Positions 1 to 7,072 of a DNA stretch of 21,817 nt are shown here, one piece after another. Each line of letters starts with the position of its first letter. Within the stretch, counting starts at the first letter, position 1. The position numbers and the translations under genes were made by a program. The stretch comes from JBDKVA01 sp039679375 (GTDB lineage: Bacteria > Bacillota > Clostridia > Acetivibrionales > DTU013): contig JBDKVA010000089.1 of assembly GCA_039679375.1 (NCBI GenBank), positions 1-21,817 of the forward strand, in the 5' to 3' direction. The notes beneath the pieces are model-generated. The model did not search any database and was not told the DNA's origin. It worked only from the letters and a program-made list of their open reading frames with translations.

Positions 1-126
1 GTGCCATATGCAATGCTTTATAAGGACAAGGCCGGTACTGAAGATAAAGAGTGGCGAAAGTTTCAAAGACTTAATCTAAATCCAACAATAGTATGTTCAA
101 GATTAAAGGAATGTAGTTCGCAATAA
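1..126 (+). CDS. C-terminal end of an unrecognised protein (partial)
   Basis: The first frame is open from base 1 to a TAA at 124-126 and gives 41 residues, including PYAMLYKDK and WRKFQRLNLNP. The start lies outside the window. The aromatic/basic tail faintly recalls the C-termini of radical SAM-like proteins carried by phages and integrative elements, but this is a weak impression with no diagnostic motif in view. It sits upstream of, and points toward, the replication/integration genes, so it is most likely cargo or backbone of the same element. Confidence 0.4.
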   Translation: MPYAMLYKDKAGTEDKEWRKFQRLNLNPTIVCSRLKECSSQ

Positions 127-151
127 CAGGAATGTATGAATTAGGCGTTCA

Positions 152-367
152 TTACAGCATTATTAGAAGGATTATTGATATAGCAGCAAATAATATTATG
201 CAACCAGTACGGATAAACGAAATACCATTTTTACGGCCAAAAAATATGATTATACCGGCAATTATAAAAATCAAGATGTATGACTTGCTTATAACAAGCC
301 ATGTCCGGTTGAAGAGTTCTGCGATGAGCTCGCGAAAAGGGTTAAAGATATCGAATCCTTCACTCAT
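152..367 (-). CDS. Small two-helix membrane protein
   Basis: This is a 71-residue protein with a short polar N-terminus, a hydrophobic segment at about residues 24-43 and a second one at about 53-71 that runs to the C-terminus. The start ATG has a good GAGAGG ribosome binding site 8 bases upstream. A TATAAT-like -10 box lies inside an inverted repeat just before the gene. It is divergent from the Cse60-like gene and the replication/integration genes. The family is not recognised. Small hydrophobic proteins of this size are common in conjugative and integrative elements, but nothing here shows a role in transfer. An overlapping plus-strand frame (132-374) has no ribosome binding site and is taken as a shadow. 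Confidence 0.55.
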   Translation of the reverse strand: MSEGFDIFNPFRELIAELFNRTWLVISKSYILIFIIAGIIIFFGRKNGISFIRTGCIILFAAISIILLIML

Positions 368-384
368 AAAATAATCCTCTCATA

Positions 385-419
385 ATTTGTTATGTGTATT
401 ATACCAAAAAATAACAAAT
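385..419. promoter_or_regulatory. Inverted repeat centred on a -10 box in a divergent control region
   Basis: ATTTGTTAT (385-393) and ATAACAAAT (411-419) form a perfect 9-bp inverted repeat with a 17-bp spacer. At its centre the minus strand reads TATAAT (403-398), a consensus -10 for the small membrane gene. The layout fits an operator for a dimeric repressor between divergent genes. The -35 is poor, which would fit a regulated promoter. Confidence 0.45.
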
Positions 420-442
420 ATTGCTAGATGGAGGAAAATTAA

Positions 443-601
443 ATGGGAAAAAATATAAAGATTTTTACCACTATAACTGCGGAAAAGCTTGAAAAGCTGA
501 TAAACGAATTCATAAAAGATAAAAGGATCATTGATATACAATACAAGTGTGAAGGATCATTCCTTTTTGTATTGTATTCAGCAATGATCATCTACGCTTA
601 A
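443..601 (+). CDS. Cse60-like small protein
   Basis: A 52-residue protein preceded by a GGAGG site at 430-434. The pattern is a beta strand (IKIFTTIT), a helix (LEKLINEFI), then strands DIQYK and YSAMIIY. This matches the small sporulation-associated Cse60 family, whose members share the run of LE..VN.FL, IDIQY and a final SAMIIY-type strand. Such proteins occur both in spore-former chromosomes and in phages and integrative elements, with no established biochemical role. It lies 111 bases before the replication protein and ends in a hairpin that uses its stop codon. Family assignment is by pattern only. Confidence 0.55.
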   Translation: MGKNIKIFTTITAEKLEKLINEFIKDKRIIDIQYKCEGSFLFVLYSAMIIYA

Positions 602-620
602 AAGCCGAAAAATCGGCTTT
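601..620. terminator. Hairpin after the Cse60-like gene
   Basis: AAAGCCGA / TCGGCTTT is a perfect 8-bp stem with a 4-base AAAA loop. On the plus strand it is followed by a C-rich run rather than T residues, so it would be a weak terminator or an mRNA 3' stabiliser. Confidence 0.5.
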
Positions 621-712
621 CCCCCCTCCCTACTATCAGGGGGGGCTACAAAACCAAACCACACCAAAACATTGTTGATTCTAAGCTTTTAGGATATTTC
701 GGAGGTTAAAAA

Positions 713-1816
713 ATGCATTTACCAATGATTGACACATTATTATTTTTCATAGATATTGAAAACTATGATGATATCATAGACACACTTACTACAAAGCTTG
801 ATAAGAAAAAGGAAGAAGCTAAGGAAGCAATAAGGAACAATTCAAGCAAAATCGTATCTATAGAAATCGGCTCAATGACATATGAAGTTCTACCTAACGG
901 CAAAAAAGGATATGCCTATATCCTGCATAATGATCTATATGAGGTTGACATTGCAGAATATCGGTCAAGAAATAAGGACTTCTACCCTATATTCATAAAA
1001 ATAAAATCTGAATGCCTTTGGTCGTATGGACCATACCAGGCTTGGACTAATGTCTGTCAATGGGTTCTCGATAACATCGGAAACATAACTGATGAAAAAA
1101 TAAGTCGTATAGACCTATGCTGCCATACCGATGAATTTTGCATTGCATCTGATGATCTTGTTGAAAACTTTAAAGGCCAATTTTATACCCAAACAGCATA
1201 TTGGTATCGCAGAAAGGTAAATGCAATGACATTCGGATCAAGCGCCAGCAATAAAATATTTGCCCGCATATATGACAAGGTACTTGAAATAAACCAAAGA
1301 AAATCAAAAAAATGGTTCTATGAGATATGGAAAAATGCAGGAATGAATTGCGGTAAGGTATGGAATATAGAATTCCAGATAAACCGCGAATTCATGAAGG
1401 ATAGAAACATTAACAGTGTTAATGATGCTTTCAATAATATCGGAAGCATATGGGAATATTGCACAATTCAATGGCTTTTAAAAATAAACCTTGATAACGA
1501 ACGATCAACCAGGTGCAGCATAAATGAAAAGTGGCTCCAGATACAAAAATGTTTCAAGGAATATGATTCAAAACCCCTGATTAAAAGAGAAAAACAGCTG
1601 AATATGGATGCTGAGGCGATGGTCCCGGCTACTTACGGCAACATAACAACCTTCGCTGCAAAGCTGGGAATGAAAGACCCGGCCATGGTATTAAAGCAGC
1701 TGCATAATCGTGGTGAAGAATATCTTAAATCAAAAAAATTGAACTTCAAAAAGATCGTAAGTAAGAAGGAAGCGCTCCTGGATCAGGAAAGAAGAATGCA
1801 ACCGATAAAAGTATGA
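713..1816 (+). CDS. Rep_trans-like replication initiation / mobilisation protein
   Basis: A 367-residue protein with a GGAGG site 7 bases before the ATG. Visible motifs are SRIDLCCHTD (131-140), FGSSASNKIFARIYDK (174-189) with a Tyr at 187, and WNIEFQINREF (217-227). This order of an R-I-D-L strand, an ARIYDK strand and an EFQ-RREF-type strand is the signature of the Rep_trans / replication initiation factor group, which includes RCR plasmid Reps and the MobT relaxases of Tn916-like elements. In that group it nicks DNA at an origin for rolling-circle replication or transfer. It is followed by excisionase and integrase genes, the usual order at the right end of such elements. The family is fairly clear; whether it is Rep or relaxase is not. 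Confidence 0.65.
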   Translation: MHLPMIDTLLFFIDIENYDDIIDTLTTKLDKKKEEAKEAIRNNSSKIVSIEIGSMTYEVLPNGKKGYAYILHNDLYEVDIAEYRSRNKDFYPIFIKIKSECLWSYGPYQAWTNVCQWVLDNIGNITDEKISRIDLCCHTDEFCIASDDLVENFKGQFYTQTAYWYRRKVNAMTFGSSASNKIFARIYDKVLEINQRKSKKWFYEIWKNAGMNCGKVWNIEFQINREFMKDRNINSVNDAFNNIGSIWEYCTIQWLLKINLDNERSTRCSINEKWLQIQKCFKEYDSKPLIKREKQLNMDAEAMVPATYGNITTFAAKLGMKDPAMVLKQLHNRGEEYLKSKKLNFKKIVSKKEALLDQERRMQPIKV

Positions 1817-1835
1817 ATGAAAGTGAGGTCAAAAC

Positions 1836-2015
1836 ATGGATAAATTAGTTTATTCAGTAAAAGAAATGGCCGGGTTATTGAATGTTGGTATGAATATGGC
1901 CTATAACATAGCAAATAGAGAAGATTTTCCTAAAATACAATTATGCAGGAAAATACTTATACCTAAAAAGGCATTGGAAGAATGGATTGAAAAAACGCGA
2001 ATAAGGAGGTCATAA
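1836..2015 (+). CDS. Excisionase-like / MerR-type winged-helix DNA-binding protein
   Basis: A 59-residue protein starting after GTGAGG at 1823-1828. The sequence YSVKEMAGLLNVGMNMAYN is a helix-turn-helix of the excisionase (HTH_17) type, and a following RKILIPKKALEEWI is the wing and last helix common in this group. It ends at 2015, two bases before the integrase ATG, and the integrase ribosome binding site (AAGGAGG, 2003-2009) is inside its last codons, so the two are co-translated. Such proteins direct the tyrosine integrase toward excision. The paired location makes the Xis role likely. Confidence 0.75.
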   Translation: MDKLVYSVKEMAGLLNVGMNMAYNIANREDFPKIQLCRKILIPKKALEEWIEKTRIRRS

Positions 2016-2017
2016 TT

Positions 2018-3253
2018 ATGTCAAAAAAGCGTGCAAATGGCGAAGGTACTATATTTCAAAGAAGTAGTGATAAAACATGGGTAGGTCGTGTTCCGATCGG
2101 ATATAAACCCGATGGAAGCATAAAAATGCATATAGTCTATGGTAGGACACAAAAGGAAGTAAAAGATAAGCTGGATGAAGCGAAGGGAAATATCCGGAAC
2201 AATACATTTGTTGAACCTCATAAAGTGACTATACAGCAATGGCTTGATACTTGGTTGAATATAACAATAAAAGGCTCTATAAAAGATACTACCTGGTTGA
2301 TATATGAAAGTCTTATAAAAAATCATATAAATCCGGAAATTGGCGGCATACGGTTATTAAACCTTCAGGCATCCCATATCCAGAAGCTTTATAACGATAA
2401 ACTTTATGGTGGACGATCTGATAAAAGGAAAAATAAAGAGACCGGCGAACTTGAACAAAAGGAAGGCGGTCTCTCCCCTAAAACCATACGGCATATTCAT
2501 CAAGTCATAAAAGGATCACTGGACCAGGCTGTAAAAGAAAGATATCTTCAAGTCAATCCGGCAGCTGCCGTAAAGCTTCCAAAGCTTATAAAGAAGGAGA
2601 TGAAAACACTCAACATCGAGCAGGTAAAGAAGTTTCTTGAAACAGCATCAACAAATAAATATTATAAACGTTATTATGCAGCATACCTTCTGGAACTCTA
2701 TACCGGCCTAAGGCGTGGTGAATTGCTTGGTTTACGATGGAAGGATATTGACTTCAAGAACTACACTGTTAAAGTCGTTCAGCAGCTTGTCAAGGTAGGA
2801 AGCTCTCATATATTGAGGGAACTAAAAACAGAATCATCACAGAATAGGGTAATTGCAATTACTGATGATGTTATTCAGGCTCTTAAAGAGCATAAAAAGA
2901 ATAAGGCTGAGGAATATGAGTTTATCGGGTACAAGGATACGGAAATCAAAAAGATGATGTCAGAAGGGCTTATATTCACAAATGAGCTTGGAAATCTACT
3001 TCAACCTAGAAACTTTCTACGGAACTTCAAGGGGACTTTAAAGGCATCTGGAATAGACCCAATAAGATTCCATGATATGCGGCATACCTTCGCCCTGCTT
3101 TCATTACAGCAGGGTGTTGATATAAAAACACTTCAATCAGACTTAGGACATGAAAGCATAGAAACTACACTTGACCGGTATGGTCATGTAAATGAAGGTA
3201 TGAAACGCGATGCAGCAAAAAAAAGAAGTGAAATATTAAAGGACATTTATTAA
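2018..3253 (+). CDS. int: Tyrosine site-specific integrase
   Basis: A 411-residue phage/ICE integrase. Residues 8-50 form the arm-binding N-terminal domain (GEGTIFQR then WVGRVPIGY). Residues 65-185 are the SAM-like core-binding domain. The catalytic domain shows the full set: Arg232 (TGLRRGEL), Lys270 (RELKT), His352 and Arg355 (HDMRHT), His378 (LGHES) and nucleophile Tyr388 (DRYGH). It should cut and rejoin attP and attB. The ribosome binding site is AAGGAGG 8 bases upstream. No motif is missing, so the enzyme looks active. The attachment site is expected within the AT-rich 150 bases after the stop, but only one end is present here so the core cannot be defined. Confidence 0.95.
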   Translation: MSKKRANGEGTIFQRSSDKTWVGRVPIGYKPDGSIKMHIVYGRTQKEVKDKLDEAKGNIRNNTFVEPHKVTIQQWLDTWLNITIKGSIKDTTWLIYESLIKNHINPEIGGIRLLNLQASHIQKLYNDKLYGGRSDKRKNKETGELEQKEGGLSPKTIRHIHQVIKGSLDQAVKERYLQVNPAAAVKLPKLIKKEMKTLNIEQVKKFLETASTNKYYKRYYAAYLLELYTGLRRGELLGLRWKDIDFKNYTVKVVQQLVKVGSSHILRELKTESSQNRVIAITDDVIQALKEHKKNKAEEYEFIGYKDTEIKKMMSEGLIFTNELGNLLQPRNFLRNFKGTLKASGIDPIRFHDMRHTFALLSLQQGVDIKTLQSDLGHESIETTLDRYGHVNEGMKRDAAKKRSEILKDIY

Positions 3254-3316
3254 ATAGTAGATAGTCTCTTAATTTTTTATGAGTATATCAACTAAAACAC
3301 AAATTTAGTTAAAATC

Positions 3317-3345
3317 TTGACATATAGTTTTACAAAATATAACAT
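3317..3345 (+). promoter_or_regulatory. Promoter of the AT-rich membrane gene
   Basis: TTGACA (3317-3322) is a perfect -35. A TAACAT -10 at 3340-3345 gives a 17-bp spacer; a nearby TATAAC (3338-3343) would give 15. The next gene starts at 3410. The promoter lies just past the integrase stop, showing that the next gene is transcribed separately. Confidence 0.55.
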
Positions 3346-3409
3346 GAAGTCGTGAAAAGAAAGTTTAATAATTAAATCAATTATAAATAATCATAAAATG
3401 GGGGCTGTA

Positions 3410-4210
3410 ATGAAAGAATCAAGACGATATTTTATTGAAAATAAAATTTTTAATAAAATAGATTTAAAAAATATTGCTAACATTATATTAAAAGAATATA
3501 GCAATTCTAAAAGAGGAGAAAGAAATGCCTCAATACAATATACTATAAATTGCTTTGATAACTCAACTTATGAAAGCGATTCTTTAAGTATTGTTGAAGA
3601 AGGAGGAATAATAGACATAAAAAAAGTTTCTTCAATTGAATATACATACTTTGACTTTAAAATTAACAGACATATATTATTTTATATTACTGAAGGTAGT
3701 AATAATTCTTATGTAAAAATTAGTGGAGATGATTCTGGTTGGGTAAATAAGGTTTTTACTAATCTTACTGATTACATAAATTCAATTAAACCACAAGAAA
3801 ATTGGGTAATAAAATATAAAAAAATTTTAAGACAGATTATTGCTTTGGGGTTAGGTAAAATTTTTAATGCAATTATTACTTATATAATGTTATTATTTGT
3901 TCAACCAATCGAGAACCCGTCTGAAAAAATATTACAAATCCGTAAATTAATTCTGGATAATTTGTTACTATTTTACTTTATTTATCAATGGGTATTACCT
4001 TGGATTGTAGGTCTCTCATGGACTCCGTTAATCTTTGATTCAATTTCTAAACTTTGGCCCAAAATAGAATTTGATTTCGGGCCAGAACATTTGAAAGAAT
4101 TTAAAAATAGAAGAAAAAAGGTAAATATTTTCATTACATTAGTTATGATACCAAGCATTATAATGATTGTTTATGATGTTATAAAGAATATTCTTAATAT
4201 AAAAATCTAG
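3410..4210 (+). CDS. AT-rich hypothetical membrane protein
   Basis: I choose the ATG at 3410 because GGGGG at 3400-3404 is well placed for it, whereas the ATG at 3398 has no ribosome binding site. The result is 266 residues: a soluble N-terminal part of about 130 residues with no recognised motif, then three or four hydrophobic segments (about 142-165, 185-215, 240-262) separated by basic linkers. Codon use is much more AT-rich than in the genes on either side, a mark of separate acquisition. It has its own promoter and ends against a hairpin shared with the convergent recombinase operon. The family is not recognised. A cargo gene such as a defence, immunity or surface-exclusion protein is possible but unsupported. 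Confidence 0.7.
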   Translation: MKESRRYFIENKIFNKIDLKNIANIILKEYSNSKRGERNASIQYTINCFDNSTYESDSLSIVEEGGIIDIKKVSSIEYTYFDFKINRHILFYITEGSNNSYVKISGDDSGWVNKVFTNLTDYINSIKPQENWVIKYKKILRQIIALGLGKIFNAIITYIMLLFVQPIENPSEKILQIRKLILDNLLLFYFIYQWVLPWIVGLSWTPLIFDSISKLWPKIEFDFGPEHLKEFKNRRKKVNIFITLVMIPSIIMIVYDVIKNILNIKI

Positions 4211-4260
4211 AAGATATATGGTTGGTACAAAATTAGTACATTACTCTTGTTATAGAGCTA

Positions 4261-4298
4261 AACTAAGCGGGCTTCCAATTCTGGAAACCCGCTTAGTT
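4261..4298. terminator. Convergent hairpin terminator
   Basis: AACTAAGCGGG (4261-4271) pairs perfectly with CCCGCTTAGTT (4288-4298); after one mismatch the stem continues with TTCC/GGAA. It lies between the ends of the convergent membrane gene (4210) and recombinase operon (4329). Neither side has a long T run, so it may act as a weak bidirectional terminator. Confidence 0.6.
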
Positions 4299-4328
4299 GT
4301 TCTGCGAAATCAAGTAAAAAAAGATTTA

Positions 4329-4553
4329 TCACTTTTTAGCCTCGAAACCAGCCCGCAGGCAATCTCTCCGGTTATTCTCCATATCTCGTACCCAACTTGG
4401 CGGTAGCGGTGTGAGCATATCGGGTTCCAATTTGAACGGCTCACGCAGAGGAGCGGGCATTCCTGTGTGAATTGGTTCTCGTTGACTATCGGTTGCGACA
4501 CGCATATATATTGCCACACGTTTTGGTCGGGGCGGGTATTGTTTCTTTCCCAT
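4329..4553 (-). CDS. 74-aa mini serine-recombinase-like protein lacking the catalytic Ser
   Basis: The protein begins with a basic leader and then KRVAIYMRVATDSQ (11-24), the first beta strand and catalytic loop of the serine recombinase family (usual form K-R-V-A-I-Y-A-R-V-S-T). The nucleophile Ser is replaced by Ala20. From residue 25 on, the sequence is Pro-rich and unlike the rest of a resolvase domain, and the protein stops after a charged helix. An AAGGAGAG site overlaps the stop codon of the upstream recombinase 16 bases away, so translation looks coupled and deliberate. It could be a regulatory partner of the full-length enzymes or a trimmed relic; the strong ribosome binding site favours a real product. 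Confidence 0.6.
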   Translation of the reverse strand: MGKKQYPPRPKRVAIYMRVATDSQREPIHTGMPAPLREPFKLEPDMLTPLPPSWVRDMENNRRDCLRAGFEAKK

Positions 4554-4568
4554 TATTATTCTCTCCTT

Positions 4569-6197
4569 TTATGCAGGAATGATCTGCTCCATTTCAAAAT
4601 TTTCTTTGAAGGTAATCAGGAGCATATTCTTGTCCATTACCCGTATAGTGTCGATAAGCTCCCGCACTTTTTGATCGTCGTATTTGGTCAGGGCTAATGG
4701 ATCATGCTCCAGTAATTCGTATGTTTTATTGACCTCCTGAACAAACCCTCGGTCGGCAAGCTGATTGGATTCCTGTTTTCGCAGGAAGGCTTCCAGCGAA
4801 ATTTTCTCATCGTGTATCATCTTAAACTTTGCATCATAGAAGTCCTCGTCACCACCAGCTTTTGCGCTGAGTTCAATCCAGTGCCGCATGGATTCGTCCA
4901 GTTCCTTGATGCGGCGCTGGGCTTTGTAAACTTCTGCCGATGTCTGATCGACGCTGATGCCGTATGTAGCGATTGCTTTCAGATCAGTCAGCAGGATTCC
5001 GCGGGTTATCACCTCACTGATGGCGCTCATAATGGCTTCGTGGAGCTTACTTTCTTCGAGCGTTACGCTGTCTTTGCAGTATTGCTTTCCATGTTCCAGA
5101 CGGTTAATGCATCGCCATACGATTTTTTTGCCTTCCGGTCGTGTCCATGTCACCCTGCGGTATGGGGTGCCGCAGCAACCACAGACGAGTAACTCGGTCA
5201 AAGCGTATTGACTGCTGTATTTGGAAAGCTCCGTTTTAGCATTGGAGGAAACCCTGTGTTTACTGTTACGTCGTGATATTTCCTCCTGCACACGCTGGAA
5301 AGTATCGCGGTCGACAATAGAAACGTGATTGTTCTCGACATAGTATTGGGGTTGTTCGCCGTTGTTCTTTTTGATCCGCGTGGTCAGCATATCCGAGATA
5401 TAGGTCTTTTGAAGAAGAGCATCGCCGATATACCGCTCGTTGCGGAGCATATACTGAATGACGCCGACCGACCATTTTTCCTTGCCTTTCGGAGAAGGGA
5501 TGCCATCGGACTCCAGCTCCTTTTTGATGGCGGGAACGCTCTGCCCAGCCAGGTAGCGGTGAAAAATCCGTTTAACGATTTCTGCTTCCTCCGGCACGAT
5601 CTCCGGCTGACCGTCCGCACCTCTGCGGTATCCGAGGAACCCTTTATAGTGGAATGGTACCTTTCCAGCTTTGAAGCTCTGGCGAAAGCCGAGCTTTACG
5701 TTTTTACTGAGGGATTCGCTTTCAGCCTGTGCGAAGCTGCCCAGGATGGTGAGTATGGTTTCGTCATCTTCCTCCATCGTATTGACGCCCTCTTTTTCGA
5801 GAACCACGCCGATACCGAGTGATTTCAGCATCCGAATGTTCGTCAGACAATCCAGCGTATTTCGAGAGAAGCGGGAGATGGATTTGGTAAGGATCAGATC
5901 AATTCGGCCCTTTTTGCATTTTTGAATCATCCGGTTAAACTCTTTGCGCTTCTTTGTGGACGTACCGGAGAGGCCCTCATCTGCGAAAATGCCAGCCATC
6001 GTCCAATTGGGATTTTCGTTGATTTTGTTCGTATAGTATTCGATTTGCGATTTATAGCTGCTGAGTTGTTCCTCGTTGTTCGTAGAGACGCGGCAGTAAG
6101 CGGCGACGCGAAGCTGCCTTTTCCGAATATCACGCTCGGGACAAATGAGGGTTGCGGGGATCATGCGTACTTGCTTTTCTCGGACTATGGACTCCAT
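4569..6197 (-). CDS. Large serine recombinase (full length, catalytic)
   Basis: A 542-residue member of the large serine recombinase family, which carries out integration and excision through a phosphoseryl intermediate. The resolvase domain spans about 29-170: VAAYCRVSTN with nucleophile Ser38, EGLSGTS (74-80) and SISRFSRNT with Arg109 and Arg112. The recombinase domain spans about 185-285. A zinc ribbon follows, with C339, C341/C342, C363 and C374, then a coiled-coil stretch (about 422-447) as in integrases that control directionality. The start has GAAAGGAAGG upstream. It lies 16 bases after the catalytic-domain-less recombinase. All catalytic residues are in place. Confidence 0.92.
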   Translation of the reverse strand: MESIVREKQVRMIPATLICPERDIRKRQLRVAAYCRVSTNNEEQLSSYKSQIEYYTNKINENPNWTMAGIFADEGLSGTSTKKRKEFNRMIQKCKKGRIDLILTKSISRFSRNTLDCLTNIRMLKSLGIGVVLEKEGVNTMEEDDETILTILGSFAQAESESLSKNVKLGFRQSFKAGKVPFHYKGFLGYRRGADGQPEIVPEEAEIVKRIFHRYLAGQSVPAIKKELESDGIPSPKGKEKWSVGVIQYMLRNERYIGDALLQKTYISDMLTTRIKKNNGEQPQYYVENNHVSIVDRDTFQRVQEEISRRNSKHRVSSNAKTELSKYSSQYALTELLVCGCCGTPYRRVTWTRPEGKKIVWRCINRLEHGKQYCKDSVTLEESKLHEAIMSAISEVITRGILLTDLKAIATYGISVDQTSAEVYKAQRRIKELDESMRHWIELSAKAGGDEDFYDAKFKMIHDEKISLEAFLRKQESNQLADRGFVQEVNKTYELLEHDPLALTKYDDQKVRELIDTIRVMDKNMLLITFKENFEMEQIIPA

Positions 6198-6213
6198 GCG
6201 TTTTCCTTCCTTT

Positions 6214-7071
6214 CTATGAAATAACCTGACCGTTTATGAGTTGCATGGTCAGTGTGCCATCTTGCGAAATCAGCACGGCTTCTACCGTCATTATAAAAAG
6301 CCCAGGATCGAAGGTTGTCAGCGGAGCATGACCCTCTATATTGGCTTTCATCTCTTGCGTCTTTCGGATGGCGGTGCTGTCATTGCACATCTCATATTTT
6401 TCAGCGGCGCAGGCAGTTATGAGCATCCGGGTGTATTCCTCGTTAAAGTCAGCCTTGCCAAGCTCTCGGGTGATCTCGTTAGTCAACCGGCTAATTTCCA
6501 GCGACAGCAGGGGTTCTGTATGTTCAGGGATCTCAATTAACTCTGGTTTGTCAAAGATGCGATTAATGATTTTAAGTATCGTATTTTCCAGATCAGCATC
6601 GCTCATGCGCAGGGTACAAGAGCATTCTTCGTTGGAGCAGTGCCACCAGCGGTTTATGCTTTTGGGATTGGTGCTGGTTATTTTTCGGAATGGTTTGCCG
6701 CACTCGGCGCAAAGGGCCTTTGGCTTCACCATCTCGGTACAAACCGGCTGACGTTTCCATCCGGCTGTTTTAAGGTTGCGTCTGGATTGTGCGGCGTTGT
6801 ACATCATGGGTTGTATGATGCGTGGATACTGCTCATGCCCCATATATTTGGAGTTTTCCAAAATCCGTTTAACCATATGTTTGTTCCACTGGTTGGCATC
6901 TCTGTGGTAGACAATCCTTTGGCGCATCATGTTTGCGGCGATTTGAGCGTAGGAGTCGCCGTCCAGATAAGCCTTGAAAATCCTGTCGACTGCGTCCGCC
7001 TCATGTGGGCAGAGGGTAATTTTGCCACCTGTCATCTGATATCCAAAGGGGATGGTTCGTGTCCTCGTCAA
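6214..7071 (-). CDS. Recombinase-family protein without a catalytic domain
   Basis: A 285-residue protein that begins directly in the recombinase DNA-binding domain: PFGYQMTGG (8-16), EADAVDRIFKAYLDG (24-38) and a typical YMGHEQYP strand. It then has a zinc ribbon (C121, C124, C145, C150) and a coiled-coil-like C-terminus. The whole resolvase domain that would hold the nucleophile is missing. The start is TTG at 7071, one base after the stop of the upstream recombinase, with GGTGAG as ribosome binding site, so translation is coupled. No remnant of a resolvase domain lies upstream in this frame because that space is the neighbour's C-terminus. It therefore looks like a dedicated DNA-binding subunit rather than a broken gene. 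Confidence 0.85.
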   Translation of the reverse strand: MTRTRTIPFGYQMTGGKITLCPHEADAVDRIFKAYLDGDSYAQIAANMMRQRIVYHRDANQWNKHMVKRILENSKYMGHEQYPRIIQPMMYNAAQSRRNLKTAGWKRQPVCTEMVKPKALCAECGKPFRKITSTNPKSINRWWHCSNEECSCTLRMSDADLENTILKIINRIFDKPELIEIPEHTEPLLSLEISRLTNEITRELGKADFNEEYTRMLITACAAEKYEMCNDSTAIRKTQEMKANIEGHAPLTTFDPGLFIMTVEAVLISQDGTLTMQLINGQVIS

Positions 7072-7072
7072 A

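Noticed and set aside
5325..5822. 165-aa plus-strand frame across the 4569-6197 recombinase
   Set aside because: It is antisense to clear catalytic and recombinase-domain sequence and has no family motif.
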